Shown one piece after another: positions 55,154-63,983 of a stretch of DNA of 64,000 nt. Within the stretch, counting starts at the first letter, position 1. Each line of letters opens with the position of its first letter. The stretch lies in NCBI RefSeq assembly GCF_002741075.1, contig NZ_CP016634.1:5570501-5634500 (forward strand), in the 5' to 3' direction. Under the pieces are notes generated by a model that saw nothing but the letters and a program-made list of their open reading frames with translations, was not told where the DNA came from and searched no databases. A program made the translations under genes and the position numbers. Origin of the DNA: Pseudomonas putida. Lineage in GTDB: Bacteria; Pseudomonadota; Gammaproteobacteria; Pseudomonadales; Pseudomonadaceae.

Positions 55154-56599
55154 TCAATTGGAATGAACGCTGCGTTGGTAGCTGCTCGCAGAAGGCACCC
55201 AAAGCGTTTCACCTTTATGGGTGACGTTGTACCCGGCAACCCCGCGGTAGTCGTGCGGTTGATAGATCAAGGCTTTGCGGCTTACCCTCGCCACATCGTG
55301 AAAATACGCAAGACCCTTCACGATCCAGCGTCCTTCGAAGTCCTCGTCGGTGGATTCATACAACATCGCTACCAACTCGCGCTCGGCCTTTTGCCGCTTG
55401 GCGTGGGACAACCAGCGAGCATCAGGTTTCGCTTGTAGCTCCAGCCCGTGACGTCTATTCAGGTGACCAACGAATCCTGTAACTGCCGCCACCTGTCCGG
55501 GCGATCGCTTCCAGAATGACTCGAGCGTTTTTTGCGTTGGCAAAGCGCCTAGATCTAGCTGAGCACTCTCCAACAGATTTGCTGCGGCGCGAGCTGCCAG
55601 CCTAACTGAACGTAGGTCAGTATTGCCTTGCTCCACCCGCACCTTCAGGGGATCCAAATACTCAACCAGTAGCTGGTTCGACCAGCTATCGCGTGGCTCG
55701 GTTAGAATCGCAGCCAATCGGCCCTGTTCAATAGACTGCTCACGCAGCATCGGATTAACAGTGACCAAGCATTTCTCAGCAAGAAAGCGCATCGGATTTT
55801 CTGCCTTGCGCAGCCTTGCCGCACCGAAATGCTGTAGGAGTTTCTCGTAATTCGGTACCACTCCCCAGCTTTCATCCATTGCCCGGAAGAAGGGGTAATG
55901 ACCGTTGATGCTCAGTGCCGCTCTCTGGGCACCAACCCTTTCAAATAGCCAAGCCCCGAATTGAGCGAAGAGCTCGCCGAATTCACCGCTACTGAAACCC
56001 TGGACGTTAATCGCTAACCGCTTCTGGAATGTGCTCTGCCACGCACACTCTTCGCACTTGCGGCCACGCCCGGCCGGTGTGGGGGCGCCGCAGGACTCAC
56101 AAGGACGGTCGGGATTGGAAGCGCAAGTCTCGCAGCGTGCGACACCATCAGCAGCAGTGACGAGTACCCTGTAGTGCCGGCAGGTCGGGCAGGTTGCCAT
56201 CTCGGGACCACTGCAGCCTGGGCACCGCCGCAACCCAGTCACCTTACTTCGAGCAAGCCGCTGAGAGAGCTTTCCGCAGACTTCACAGGACTCGGCGGTT
56301 CGGAAATAGTATCTGCAAGGCTTACATACGGGACCGTATTCAGTGCGTAGTGCCGTTTCAAACTCGGTTTTACCGCATCTTACGCAAGGCCCAGCCCGCT
56401 CACAGGCAGCGCAACGGGCAGCCAGGTCAAATACCGGCAGGCGAGCAAAATTGCCGCAGGCGGCACACATACGTCGCTTAAATAGCCGTGGGTAACACGT
56501 ATCGCAATACCGTTTGCCCGCATGCACCTTCTTGGCTTTAGCCATCTCCCGATCGCATCCAGCGCATCCTGCATGGGTGGATGTATCTTCAGATGCCAT
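55154..56599 (-). CDS. Cys-rich multi-zinc-ribbon protein, last gene of the tns operon
   Basis: A 481-aa protein. Residues about 10-200 contain twelve CxxC motifs (CAGC, CDTC, CAAC twice, CVRC, CKPC, CEVC, CPGC, CPTC, CETC, CESC, CEEC), enough for six zinc ribbons. The C-terminal 280 residues are helical with KRQKAERELVAMLYEST near the end. I start at MASEDTS (56599), overlapping tniQ by 11 bases. Its place matches tniE of the Tn6022 family, whose job is unknown. The zinc array suggests nucleic-acid or target recognition. Confidence 0.75.
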   Translation of the reverse strand: MASEDTSTHAGCAGCDREMAKAKKVHAGKRYCDTCYPRLFKRRMCAACGNFARLPVFDLAARCAACERAGPCVRCGKTEFETALRTEYGPVCKPCRYYFRTAESCEVCGKLSQRLARSKVTGLRRCPGCSGPEMATCPTCRHYRVLVTAADGVARCETCASNPDRPCESCGAPTPAGRGRKCEECAWQSTFQKRLAINVQGFSSGEFGELFAQFGAWLFERVGAQRAALSINGHYPFFRAMDESWGVVPNYEKLLQHFGAARLRKAENPMRFLAEKCLVTVNPMLREQSIEQGRLAAILTEPRDSWSNQLLVEYLDPLKVRVEQGNTDLRSVRLAARAAANLLESAQLDLGALPTQKTLESFWKRSPGQVAAVTGFVGHLNRRHGLELQAKPDARWLSHAKRQKAERELVAMLYESTDEDFEGRWIVKGLAYFHDVARVSRKALIYQPHDYRGVAGYNVTHKGETLWVPSASSYQRSVHSN

Positions 56600-57704
56600 T
56601 TCTATGCGTCCTTCTCTGCAAACGGTGCCACCTACGCCACACCTCTTGAGGCGAGTGCGTGCGTTTGAGGCCCATATGACCTGGCTTGTGCGGCGTATTG
56701 GTGAGCACCGAAAGCATCTGGTGAAGGATGTCGGGCACACTTACTGCGGGCAACGGAAATGAAGTAACAGGCAGCTTAGCCTCGGCTGCACTCTCCACGA
56801 ATCGTTCCGGCCCAGCCTGCATTATCACCCAAGCTTGCCCCAACAGCCCAGCGCGCTCGGAAGGCGTCCCGTACTCAAACGGTAACCCAAGCGATGAAGC
56901 CTGCAGCTGCGACAAATCCACGCCCATTGCCTCGCAAAAAAGATGCGATCCGGCTGAAGGATGTCGCGTTACCTGTTCAAGGAAACTGACCATGACGCGA
57001 GCGATACACATCCATTCCGAAAAACCCAACGGAACCCGCCCATAAAACGGCATCGACTGGCTCGCTGAATCGGCGAAGGTTTGAAACGTAAGCGCGGCCT
57101 CAACCGGTGGAGTCAATGCAGCTTTTCCTAAGGGCTGGCCGCATTGGTGACACTCGGAAAGTGGGCGATCGACACACAGCCGCGCAGGCTGAAGCGCCGA
57201 ACTGCATACGACGCAACGATCAATCAGAAGCATGTTGTGCCATGGGCAGGCCGTATGCCAGGCCAAGCGGTGTTGTAGCAGAAAGTGGGGAACACCACTC
57301 TTGATGCAGTCAGGGCAACACATGAGCCCCCCTGCATGTGATCGGCTCCGGCAACCCAGCGGCAATATCCAAGGCAAGTACATTGAGCGTTGGAGAACAG
57401 GCCTGGGATGCAATCGTTGCATAACCGGCCATAGCGTACTGGCTAAAAGCTGATGTGAGCTTAGGCCGGACATACCGGACAACCTATCCAAGTTAGCCCA
57501 AGGATGCGCTCGATCAGGGTCGACGCTCCATGCATGGCTACCTGGCCAAACTGCACCAGTCAGCGAACTGGGCAAGCAGCCATGAGCATGTGCTGTTCTC
57601 ACTAACCAGGAGGAAAACAGCTCATCGGGCAAAATGGGCGGGGTAAGCGGCCACCGCGGGTTTACACAACGCGCTCCCGGATGCCACGTGTAGGACGTTT
57701 CCAC
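56589..57704 (-). CDS. tniQ: TniQ/TnsD-like target-selection protein
   Basis: A 371-aa TniQ-family protein. N-terminal block PPILPDELFSSWLVRTAHAHG is the TniQ hallmark; MCCPDCIKSGVPHFLLQHRLAWHTACPWHNM and CHQCGQPLG are the zinc-binding parts with the usual W-H-x-C-P-x-H pattern. Such proteins bind the att site or guide complex and recruit TnsC. Here it is the best candidate for recognising comM. The start is a GTG inside tnsC (43-base overlap). Confidence 0.9.
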   Translation of the reverse strand: METSYTWHPGARCVNPRWPLTPPILPDELFSSWLVRTAHAHGCLPSSLTGAVWPGSHAWSVDPDRAHPWANLDRLSGMSGLSSHQLLASTLWPVMQRLHPRPVLQRSMYLPWILPLGCRSRSHAGGLMCCPDCIKSGVPHFLLQHRLAWHTACPWHNMLLIDRCVVCSSALQPARLCVDRPLSECHQCGQPLGKAALTPPVEAALTFQTFADSASQSMPFYGRVPLGFSEWMCIARVMVSFLEQVTRHPSAGSHLFCEAMGVDLSQLQASSLGLPFEYGTPSERAGLLGQAWVIMQAGPERFVESAAEAKLPVTSFPLPAVSVPDILHQMLSVLTNTPHKPGHMGLKRTHSPQEVWRRWHRLQRRTHRNGI

Positions 57705-58552
57705 GACTTACTCTCAATGAGCTGTCGATCGATGCATTCCTTCCCAGAGTTAATAGCTTCCGTGGCACATTCGAGCAGCAAGCCGTGTAAATCCCCCGTA
57801 TTGCCACCCGAAATGGAATGGATCAGCTGGGCAAGCTCCGGCTTGTAGAGTTCAGAGGCCTTCTTCAACGGCAACACGGCCTCGAATGCCTTAAGCAAGC
57901 GTTGGAAATCCGCATTCAGCTTCCAGGTTTCCAACTTGATGACGTCAAAACGACTGGCATGCTGCGGATCTAGGTGCAGGATCTGCACTGCATTTGGAGT
58001 GCCCACGCCAACGATCGGGATCATCAGTGTGTTACACAACATCTTGAGGGCGTTCATGACTTCCCGCTGTTTTGTGGCGGAGCCTGTGAGCATCGAGTGA
58101 ACCTCATCGATGATCAACATACGCACTTTTAGCTCTCGCAGCGCGTGAATGACCTGGAACCTCAGCGTGACCTTGGAATCGGTGGTCTTGTAAGGCATCC
58201 ACATGCGATCAAGAATCGCAATGTAGAGATCTTTCTCTTCAGCAGATGGCGGCGCCTCGGCCAAGATTATCGGCCGCACAGGCTCGGAGTTCTCGTCAAC
58301 GTAGCCCTCACCATGCGTCTTCTCAAAATGCCGAACGATGGTGGTCTTACCGTTGTTTGGGTCACCGACAATGAGCATGTTAGGCATTCGAGGTCGCTTG
58401 GGAGCATCAAGTAGGCACTCAAGGCTATCTAGAATGTGATGAGCAGCCTTGTAGCCAATCCAACGAGGCTCGCCCATGAAGCGAATACGCTCTCGGGCGG
58501 AAAGCTGCAGCACAGGCCTGAAGTCGGCGTGGAGGTGTGCGTACTCAGTCAT
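57662..58552 (-). CDS. tnsC: TnsC/TniB-type AAA+ ATPase
   Basis: A 296-aa TniB-family ATPase that links target choice to the transposase. Walker A VGDPNNGKTT (residues 62-71), Walker B MLIIDEVH near 142, and sensor PIVGVGTPNA are clear. It is short like TniB, not the 555-aa TnsC of Tn7. Its ATG overlaps the tnsB stop (ATGA). Confidence 0.93.
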   Translation of the reverse strand: MTEYAHLHADFRPVLQLSARERIRFMGEPRWIGYKAAHHILDSLECLLDAPKRPRMPNMLIVGDPNNGKTTIVRHFEKTHGEGYVDENSEPVRPIILAEAPPSAEEKDLYIAILDRMWMPYKTTDSKVTLRFQVIHALRELKVRMLIIDEVHSMLTGSATKQREVMNALKMLCNTLMIPIVGVGTPNAVQILHLDPQHASRFDVIKLETWKLNADFQRLLKAFEAVLPLKKASELYKPELAQLIHSISGGNTGDLHGLLLECATEAINSGKECIDRQLIESKSWKRPTRGIRERVV

Positions 58553-60471
58553 TGGATATCACCAATCAGGTCAACATCATCAAGCAGCAACCCTTCGTCA
58601 GAAGGAATTGGATGTAGTGGTTCTACAAGGGTTTTGACAGGCTGCGCTGGGGTGACGTTTTTGCTGTGCACCTTGTGCTTCTGAGCATCACGACGCGCCT
58701 TTTTGGTACTTGCCGAGGCCTCACTAACGATCTGACGGCGTTCCTGGATCAGCCTGCCAATCAATGCCTCATCAATATGCTGCCGGCCTTCATCAACCGC
58801 CTGCTTCTTCGCTGCACGGAACTCCCATAGAGTCGCTGCTGGGAAGGCCTGGTTGGCCACAGGTACCCTGAAGTATTGCTTGAGTACTGGGTCATAGAAC
58901 CAGATCACGCTGATATCACGCGGGTCTCTTCTGAAGACAAACTTGCGGGCTTGGCCGGTTGCAGGATCTGTAGTCCCGATCCAATGTCGTAAGGCTTCCG
59001 AGTAGTAGTAGACATCAAGCTGCACACCATAATGCTGGACGGTGCGGCGATAAGAAGGCATGAAGTCCAATTGGACAGTCAGCGGATCTGCAGGCCGCGG
59101 AGGAATACTCACCAAGGCATCGGCTTCACGGCTGCCGAAGAAACCGATGTGCCATTTGCGCGCGGGGCTCATGTAGATCGCTGAGTGGTTGCGGTTGTGA
59201 TAGAGGATGATCGATTTCACCAACCATTCCTCGAACTCACCCATCGTGAGCGCGGCGTGCTTGTCCGAGTTGTAACCGTCTCGATCAGGCACACTGCTGT
59301 ACGTAGTACCTGGTAGCTCATGCAGCTCGCTCATGAAGGTACCGAGAAGACGCTCGATATGACCGCCGTATTTGGGACGCTTCACCGGCCGGAACTGGTT
59401 CTCAATGTTGTAGTTCGCACACGATCGACGGAAATTCTCAGCCTGGAAGTCAGGACCGTTATCGGTGTGCACCACACGAGGGAAGCCCCACACAGGCCAC
59501 TCACCTCGAACATTGTGTAGGTTCAGCCAGGCTTCCTTCGGCAAAATTGAGTGCGCCAAGCACATGCCTACGGAGATTTCTGAAGGGTCTTCCAATGCCA
59601 AGTAATAGCCAGTAATCATCCGAGAGTGCACGTCGATCGCCAGGCTCAGCCACAACCGACCAATTGGCTTGCGATGTCGGTCATCCACGATGATCAAGTC
59701 GATGGGCGTATGGTCGATCTGGATTACAGCCAACGGGTAGTCAGCACCTGGGAATTTCCCTACTGAAGGTGTATGCCGATTCCGAGCCTTGTCCGCGTAA
59801 CCACGCCTGCGCAGAACGATCTTTTCAGGAATGCGCTTGATACGGGCTCTGATCGCAGAAGCACTGGGAGGTTTGATTCCAAGAGCTTTTGCCTGCGACT
59901 CGATTTCTGCAATGGTCGACTGGACCGTTCTACGCTGAATGGTCAGGTAGTGCTGATCAATCACGTCATCGATGAGCTTATCCGCCTGGGCGCTTAACCG
60001 ACTATTACCCGATTGCCATCCACGCTTGCGAGGCACCAGCGCCAGGACCTCGTGCCAGCTTTGGTAGCGTTCAAGCCAGCGATAAAGCGTGGCGGTATCC
60101 ACACCAACTTCCTTGGCACGCTCTTCTACGCTGCTTCTTGGCAGGACTGAGTCACGTAACAATGGTTTGATCGCTGAAAAGCGCTGCTGAGCCACTGCCC
60201 ACTCATCCGAGCTGATCGTCGAAACGTCATAGTTAACGTACAACCCATCAACCCGCTCTTGCTCAACTGGTAGCAGCTCTGCGATCCGAAGCGACACGCT
60301 TCGGCCGGTCTCCACTTCGACGCCGACGACATTCTGAAAGTCGAGCAACTGGACGATCCGGAAGATCTGCTTGTCGCATCGGACCATCTCGCCCACTTCA
60401 ACACGCACACGCTCCCTGGACGGTTCGTAAGGAACAAAGTGCTCGTCCGTGTCGATCTCATAAATGTTCAT
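58549..60471 (-). CDS. tnsB: TnsB/TniA-type DDE transposase
   Basis: A 640-aa Mu/Tn7-type transposase. Helix-turn-helix blocks lie at about 105-215 (DTATLYRWLERY); the catalytic triad is Asp253 in VIQIDHTPID, Asp337 in VVHTDNGPDF and Glu373 in HIERLLGTF; a basic C-terminal tail follows and probably contacts TnsC. It binds the repeated CGAAATAGCTGCG sites at the ends and joins 3' ends to target. Start at MNIYEID overlaps the tnsA stop. Confidence 0.95.
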   Translation of the reverse strand: MNIYEIDTDEHFVPYEPSRERVRVEVGEMVRCDKQIFRIVQLLDFQNVVGVEVETGRSVSLRIAELLPVEQERVDGLYVNYDVSTISSDEWAVAQQRFSAIKPLLRDSVLPRSSVEERAKEVGVDTATLYRWLERYQSWHEVLALVPRKRGWQSGNSRLSAQADKLIDDVIDQHYLTIQRRTVQSTIAEIESQAKALGIKPPSASAIRARIKRIPEKIVLRRRGYADKARNRHTPSVGKFPGADYPLAVIQIDHTPIDLIIVDDRHRKPIGRLWLSLAIDVHSRMITGYYLALEDPSEISVGMCLAHSILPKEAWLNLHNVRGEWPVWGFPRVVHTDNGPDFQAENFRRSCANYNIENQFRPVKRPKYGGHIERLLGTFMSELHELPGTTYSSVPDRDGYNSDKHAALTMGEFEEWLVKSIILYHNRNHSAIYMSPARKWHIGFFGSREADALVSIPPRPADPLTVQLDFMPSYRRTVQHYGVQLDVYYYSEALRHWIGTTDPATGQARKFVFRRDPRDISVIWFYDPVLKQYFRVPVANQAFPAATLWEFRAAKKQAVDEGRQHIDEALIGRLIQERRQIVSEASASTKKARRDAQKHKVHSKNVTPAQPVKTLVEPLHPIPSDEGLLLDDVDLIGDIQ

Positions 60472-61157
60472 CGCGTGGCCACCCAAAGCTCAAGGTATTC
60501 ATTCAAAGGCTCGGTGATATCGCATTCCACCCGCCCAGTTGCGATCAGGTGCCACAACAGAGCTACCCCGCGATCACGATATAGGCCCTTGAAATGGCGT
60601 GCCAGTAAGTAGTGGACAGGAGCAAACTCCATCTCCTGAAGCGTTTTCAAGACCATCTCGATGTCTACCTGATCGAAATCCAACCGCTCGAATCGCTCTA
60701 GGAAGGTGATGTTCTCGAGCGGTAATCCACGGATGCGCGATTCGTCGTAAATACTGAAGGTCCATCCTTCCTGCCTCGCGTAACGACGCGCTGCCTTCCA
60801 TTTTCCGAGCCAAGCGCGCCAATTCTTACGCCACTCGTAGGCGGGCTTTACCTCGACCAGCATCGGCTTGATGTAGTCCATGTATTCAACGTCGGCGGGC
60901 TGGCGATAGTGCACCAGAAAGTCTGGGGTATAGGTCTGGGCTCGCCCAAGGGAGTCAACGAAGTCAACGCGAACAGGCTGAGCAATCACAGACTCAACTC
61001 GATGGGAGAACCTCATCCGCTTCAGAAAATCGCGCTCGAGCAATGACTCGAATGGGACACCTCCTACGCCGCGGAAGGGCAAAAACCCTGAAACGCTGCG
61101 ACGTGTCGGTTTGATGGGACGGACCTGCTGAGGTTTGTCGCAGCTATTTCGAGTCAT
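60468..61157 (-). CDS. tnsA: TnsA-type endonuclease
   Basis: A 229-aa TnsA with a restriction-enzyme-like core: Glu37 in FESLLERDFL, Asp79 in YTPDFLVHY and Glu102-Val-Lys104 in LVEVKP correspond to the catalytic Glu, Asp and Lys of Tn7 TnsA. It cuts the 5' ends so the element moves cut-and-paste. I start at 61157 after ACAGGATTGAAA; a start at 61178 is less likely. The fourth TnsB-type site overlaps the first codons, which suggests self-repression. Confidence 0.92.
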   Translation of the reverse strand: MTRNSCDKPQQVRPIKPTRRSVSGFLPFRGVGGVPFESLLERDFLKRMRFSHRVESVIAQPVRVDFVDSLGRAQTYTPDFLVHYRQPADVEYMDYIKPMLVEVKPAYEWRKNWRAWLGKWKAARRYARQEGWTFSIYDESRIRGLPLENITFLERFERLDFDQVDIEMVLKTLQEMEFAPVHYLLARHFKGLYRDRGVALLWHLIATGRVECDITEPLNEYLELWVATR

Positions 61158-61269
61158 TTTCAATCCTGTCGCATCCAATTCGAAAATTATTCGCAGCTAT
61201 TTGTGCAAGCAGAAACGGTACCTCGCGCCCTCTAGAGTAATGGTTTCGCAGCTATTTCGAAAGCCGACA
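61137..61269 (-). repeat. right transposon end with four TnsB-type sites
   Basis: Read inward from the terminal TGTCGGCTT: CGAAATAGCTGCGAAA (61244-61259), CACAAATAGCTGCGAA (61190-61205), TCGAATTGGATGCGAC (61168-61183) and TCGAAATAGCTGCGAC (61137-61152). All are inverted relative to the left-end sites. Four on the right, fewer on the left is the Tn7 pattern. Confidence 0.92.
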
Positions 61270-61274
61270 GCGGC
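61270..61274. repeat. target site duplication, right copy (GCGGC)
   Basis: Identical to 17736-17740. It follows directly after the terminal ACA of the transposon. Confidence 0.95.
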
Positions 61275-61916
61275 AGCCGACCTCAACCGGGCGAGATCAC
61301 CCTGGCGCATCATGGCGTGCTGTTTCTGGACGAACTGCCGGAGTTCGAACGACGTGTACTGGAGGTGCTTCGCGAGCCGCTGGAATCGGGGGAAATCGTG
61401 GTAGCCCGTGCCAAGGATCGCATACGCTTCCCCGCACGTTTCCAGCTGGTGGCAGCCATGAACCCCTGCCCTTGCGGCTACCTGGGTGATCCCACCGGTC
61501 GCTGTCGCTGCAGCACCGAGCAGATCCAGCGCTATCGCAACAAACTGTCCGGCCCACTGCTCGATCGCATAGACTTGCACCTGACCGTGGCCAGGGAAAG
61601 CACCGTGCTGACCCACCAGCCCAGCGGTGAGTCCAGCGCCAGCGTCGCCCGCCGAGTGGCCGAGGCGCGTGACCTTCAGCAGCGGCGCCAGGGGTGTGCC
61701 AATGCCCTTCTCGACCTCAAGGGCCTGCGCCGCCACTGTGTGCTGCAAGCCGACGACCAGGCCTGGCTGGAAAGTGCCTGCGAGCGCCTGACCTTGTCCC
61801 TGCGAGCCGCCCACCGCCTGCTCAAGGTGGCCCGTACATTGGCAGACCTTGAACAGGTGGACTGCATCGGGCGTGCGCACCTGGCCGAAGCACTCCAGTA
61901 TCGACCGAGCGCCTGA
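61275..61916 (+). pseudogene. comM: comM 3' part
   Basis: The last 213 codons of comM. It resumes with SRPQPGEITLAHHGVLFLDELPEF, containing the Walker B LFLDE, then the arginine-finger region, the CPCGYLGD cysteine block and the C-terminal helical domain ending LQYRPSA. It has no start of its own. Reading frame is kept once the transposon and one GCGGC are removed. Confidence 0.95.
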
Positions 61917-62082
61917 TGACTGGGCAGTACCCTGTTCGCGGGTAAATCCGGGCTTACAAAGGTGGCGATTTCGGAACGATACTTCCCGGCACGACAGGAT
62001 TGTCCTGTTTACCGCACAAGACGAAAATGCCCGCCTCTGCTATCCATTGCCTAACCCTCTCGTCGCTCAAGGAGTCCGAGCC

Positions 62083-63870
62083 ATGCCCCACGAAGGCAGC
62101 CTGTTGCAAACTGCGGTGATCTTCTTGCTTGCCGCCGTCGTTGCCGTGCCCCTGGCCAAGCGCCTGCAACTGGGCGCGGTCATCGGCTACCTACTGGCCG
62201 GCGTGGCCATCGGCCCCCAGGCATTGGGGCTGATTCGCGACACCGAGAGCGTCGCGCACATTTCCGAACTGGGCGTGGTCCTGTTGCTGTTCATCATTGG
62301 TCTGGAGCTTTCGCCCCGGCGCTTGTGGCTGATGCGCAAGGCGGTATTCGGCGTGGGCCTGGCCCAGGTACTGCTGACCGGCGCGGTCATCGGCGCCATC
62401 GCCCTGTTCGGCTTCGGTCAGCCGTTGCCCAGCGCCGCGGTGTTGGGCTTGGGTCTGGCGCTGTCGTCGACTGCCTTCGGCCTGCAGAGCCTGGCCGAAA
62501 GCAAACAACTCAATGCCCCTCACGGGCGCTTGGCCTTCGCCATTCTGCTGTTCCAGGACATCGCCGCCATCCCCTTGATCGCCCTGGTGCCGCTGCTGAC
62601 GGCCAGCGGCCCGGACACCAGCCACGGCGACAGCCTGCAGCATGGCCTGCAAGTGTTCGCCAGCATCGCCATCGTCATCGTCGGTGGCCGCTACCTGCTG
62701 CGCCCGTTATTTCGCACCGTGGCCCGCACCGGCCTGCCGGAAGTCTCCACCGCCACTGCGCTGCTGGTGGTGATCGGCACCGCCTGGCTCATGGAGCAGA
62801 CCGGCATTTCCATGGCCTTGGGTGCCTTCCTCGCCGGCCTGCTGCTGGCGGATTCGGAGTATCGCCACGAACTGGAGTCGCAGATCGAACCGTTCAAAGG
62901 TCTGCTGCTGGGGTTGTTCTTCATCAGTGTCGGCATGGGCGCCAACCTCGGGTTGCTGCTGGAGATGCCGCTGGCACTGCTCGGCCTGACGCTGCTGCTG
63001 GTGGCGGTGAAGCTGCCGCTGCTGATGCTGGTCGGGGGCCTGGCCGGTGGCCTGACCACCGCCAGTGCCCTACGCCTGGGCGTGGTGCTGGCCGCTGGCG
63101 GCGAATTCGCCTTCGTGGTGTTCAAGCTGGGCAAGGATCAGGGCCTGTTCGACGCCCGCACCCATGACCTGCTGCTGATGACCATCACCCTGTCGATGGC
63201 CATCACCCCGCTGTTGCTGCTGGCCTGCGCGCGCCTGCTCAAGCGCCTGCAACCGGCCCGCGAAGTGCCGGAGCACTACAAGAGCATCCAGGCCGATACC
63301 CCGCGGGTGGTGATCGTCGGCATGGGCCGCATGGGCCAGATCGTCTCGCGCATCCTACGGGCGCAGAAGATCCCCTTCATCGCCCTGGACACCTCGGTGG
63401 ACACCATCGAGATGACCCGCACCTTAGAACAGGCTCCGGTGTTCTACGGCGACCCACAACGACCGGAGGTGCTGCATGCGGCCAAGGTCGGCGAGGCCGA
63501 GTACGTCATCATCACCACAGACGATCCGCAGGTCACCACCCGCATCGCCGAACGGGCCAAGCGTCTGTATCCGCACCTGAAGGTGATTGCCAGGGCACGC
63601 AACCGCCAGCATGTGCACAAGCTGATGGACGTGGGCGCCGAGCCGATCCGAGAGACGTTCCATTCCAGCCTCGAAATGAGCCGCCGGACCCTGCTCGGCC
63701 TAGGTTTGTCGGACGAGCAGGCCGCAGACCGCATCCAGCGCTTCATCGAGCACGACGAACAAGTGCTCGAGGCCCAAGGCCGCGTGCGCGATGACCGGGC
63801 CAAGGTCATGCAGACTGCCCAGGAAGCGCGCAAGGAACTGGAGCGGTTGTTCGAGTCGGATGAGCCGTAG
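62083..63870 (+). CDS. KefB/KefC-type monovalent cation:proton antiporter
   Basis: A 595-aa CPA2 antiporter. About 12 helices occupy residues 1-385 (LLFIIGLELSPRRLW, FQDIAAIPLIALVPL, AAGGEFAFVVFKL); a cytosolic TrkA-N/RCK domain follows at about 405-520 (VVIVGMGRMGQIVSRIL). Such systems release K+ under glutathione-adduct stress. Start at 62083 follows AAGGAG; the frame runs back to 61849 within comM, which is not credible. Core genome neighbour of comM. Confidence 0.9.
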   Translation: MPHEGSLLQTAVIFLLAAVVAVPLAKRLQLGAVIGYLLAGVAIGPQALGLIRDTESVAHISELGVVLLLFIIGLELSPRRLWLMRKAVFGVGLAQVLLTGAVIGAIALFGFGQPLPSAAVLGLGLALSSTAFGLQSLAESKQLNAPHGRLAFAILLFQDIAAIPLIALVPLLTASGPDTSHGDSLQHGLQVFASIAIVIVGGRYLLRPLFRTVARTGLPEVSTATALLVVIGTAWLMEQTGISMALGAFLAGLLLADSEYRHELESQIEPFKGLLLGLFFISVGMGANLGLLLEMPLALLGLTLLLVAVKLPLLMLVGGLAGGLTTASALRLGVVLAAGGEFAFVVFKLGKDQGLFDARTHDLLLMTITLSMAITPLLLLACARLLKRLQPAREVPEHYKSIQADTPRVVIVGMGRMGQIVSRILRAQKIPFIALDTSVDTIEMTRTLEQAPVFYGDPQRPEVLHAAKVGEAEYVIITTDDPQVTTRIAERAKRLYPHLKVIARARNRQHVHKLMDVGAEPIRETFHSSLEMSRRTLLGLGLSDEQAADRIQRFIEHDEQVLEAQGRVRDDRAKVMQTAQEARKELERLFESDEP

Positions 63871-63983
63871 GGCATGGCTTGCGGGCACCCCGACTGACGC
63901 CACACAGCGCTCACCTGCGATACGGATGGAAAACGGCGTTGCTGGGGTAGACTGCCCCATGCGCCCATCCTGAGAACCTCTGC

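Larger units (their letters stand above)
17741..61269. mobile_element. 43.5-kb Tn7-like transposon inserted in comM
   Basis: Both ends start TGT and share a long inverted match (TGTAGGTTCTCGAAATAGCT on the left; TGTCGGCTTTCGAAATAGCT on the right, read inward). The element is flanked by GCGGC duplications. The right end carries tnsA-tnsB-tnsC-tniQ and a Cys-rich gene reading inward, with a TnsE-like gene facing them. The cargo of roughly 35 kb includes probable defence genes, an RND efflux pump and an aromatic degradation pathway. Target gene and operon order match the Tn6022/AbaR (tniCABDE) family known from Acinetobacter comM islands. Excision in silico restores comM exactly. Confidence 0.97.

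Noticed and set aside
17741..61269. Integrative conjugative element or prophage
   Set aside because: No integrase, conjugation or phage structural genes; ends, duplication and tns genes show a Tn7-like transposon.
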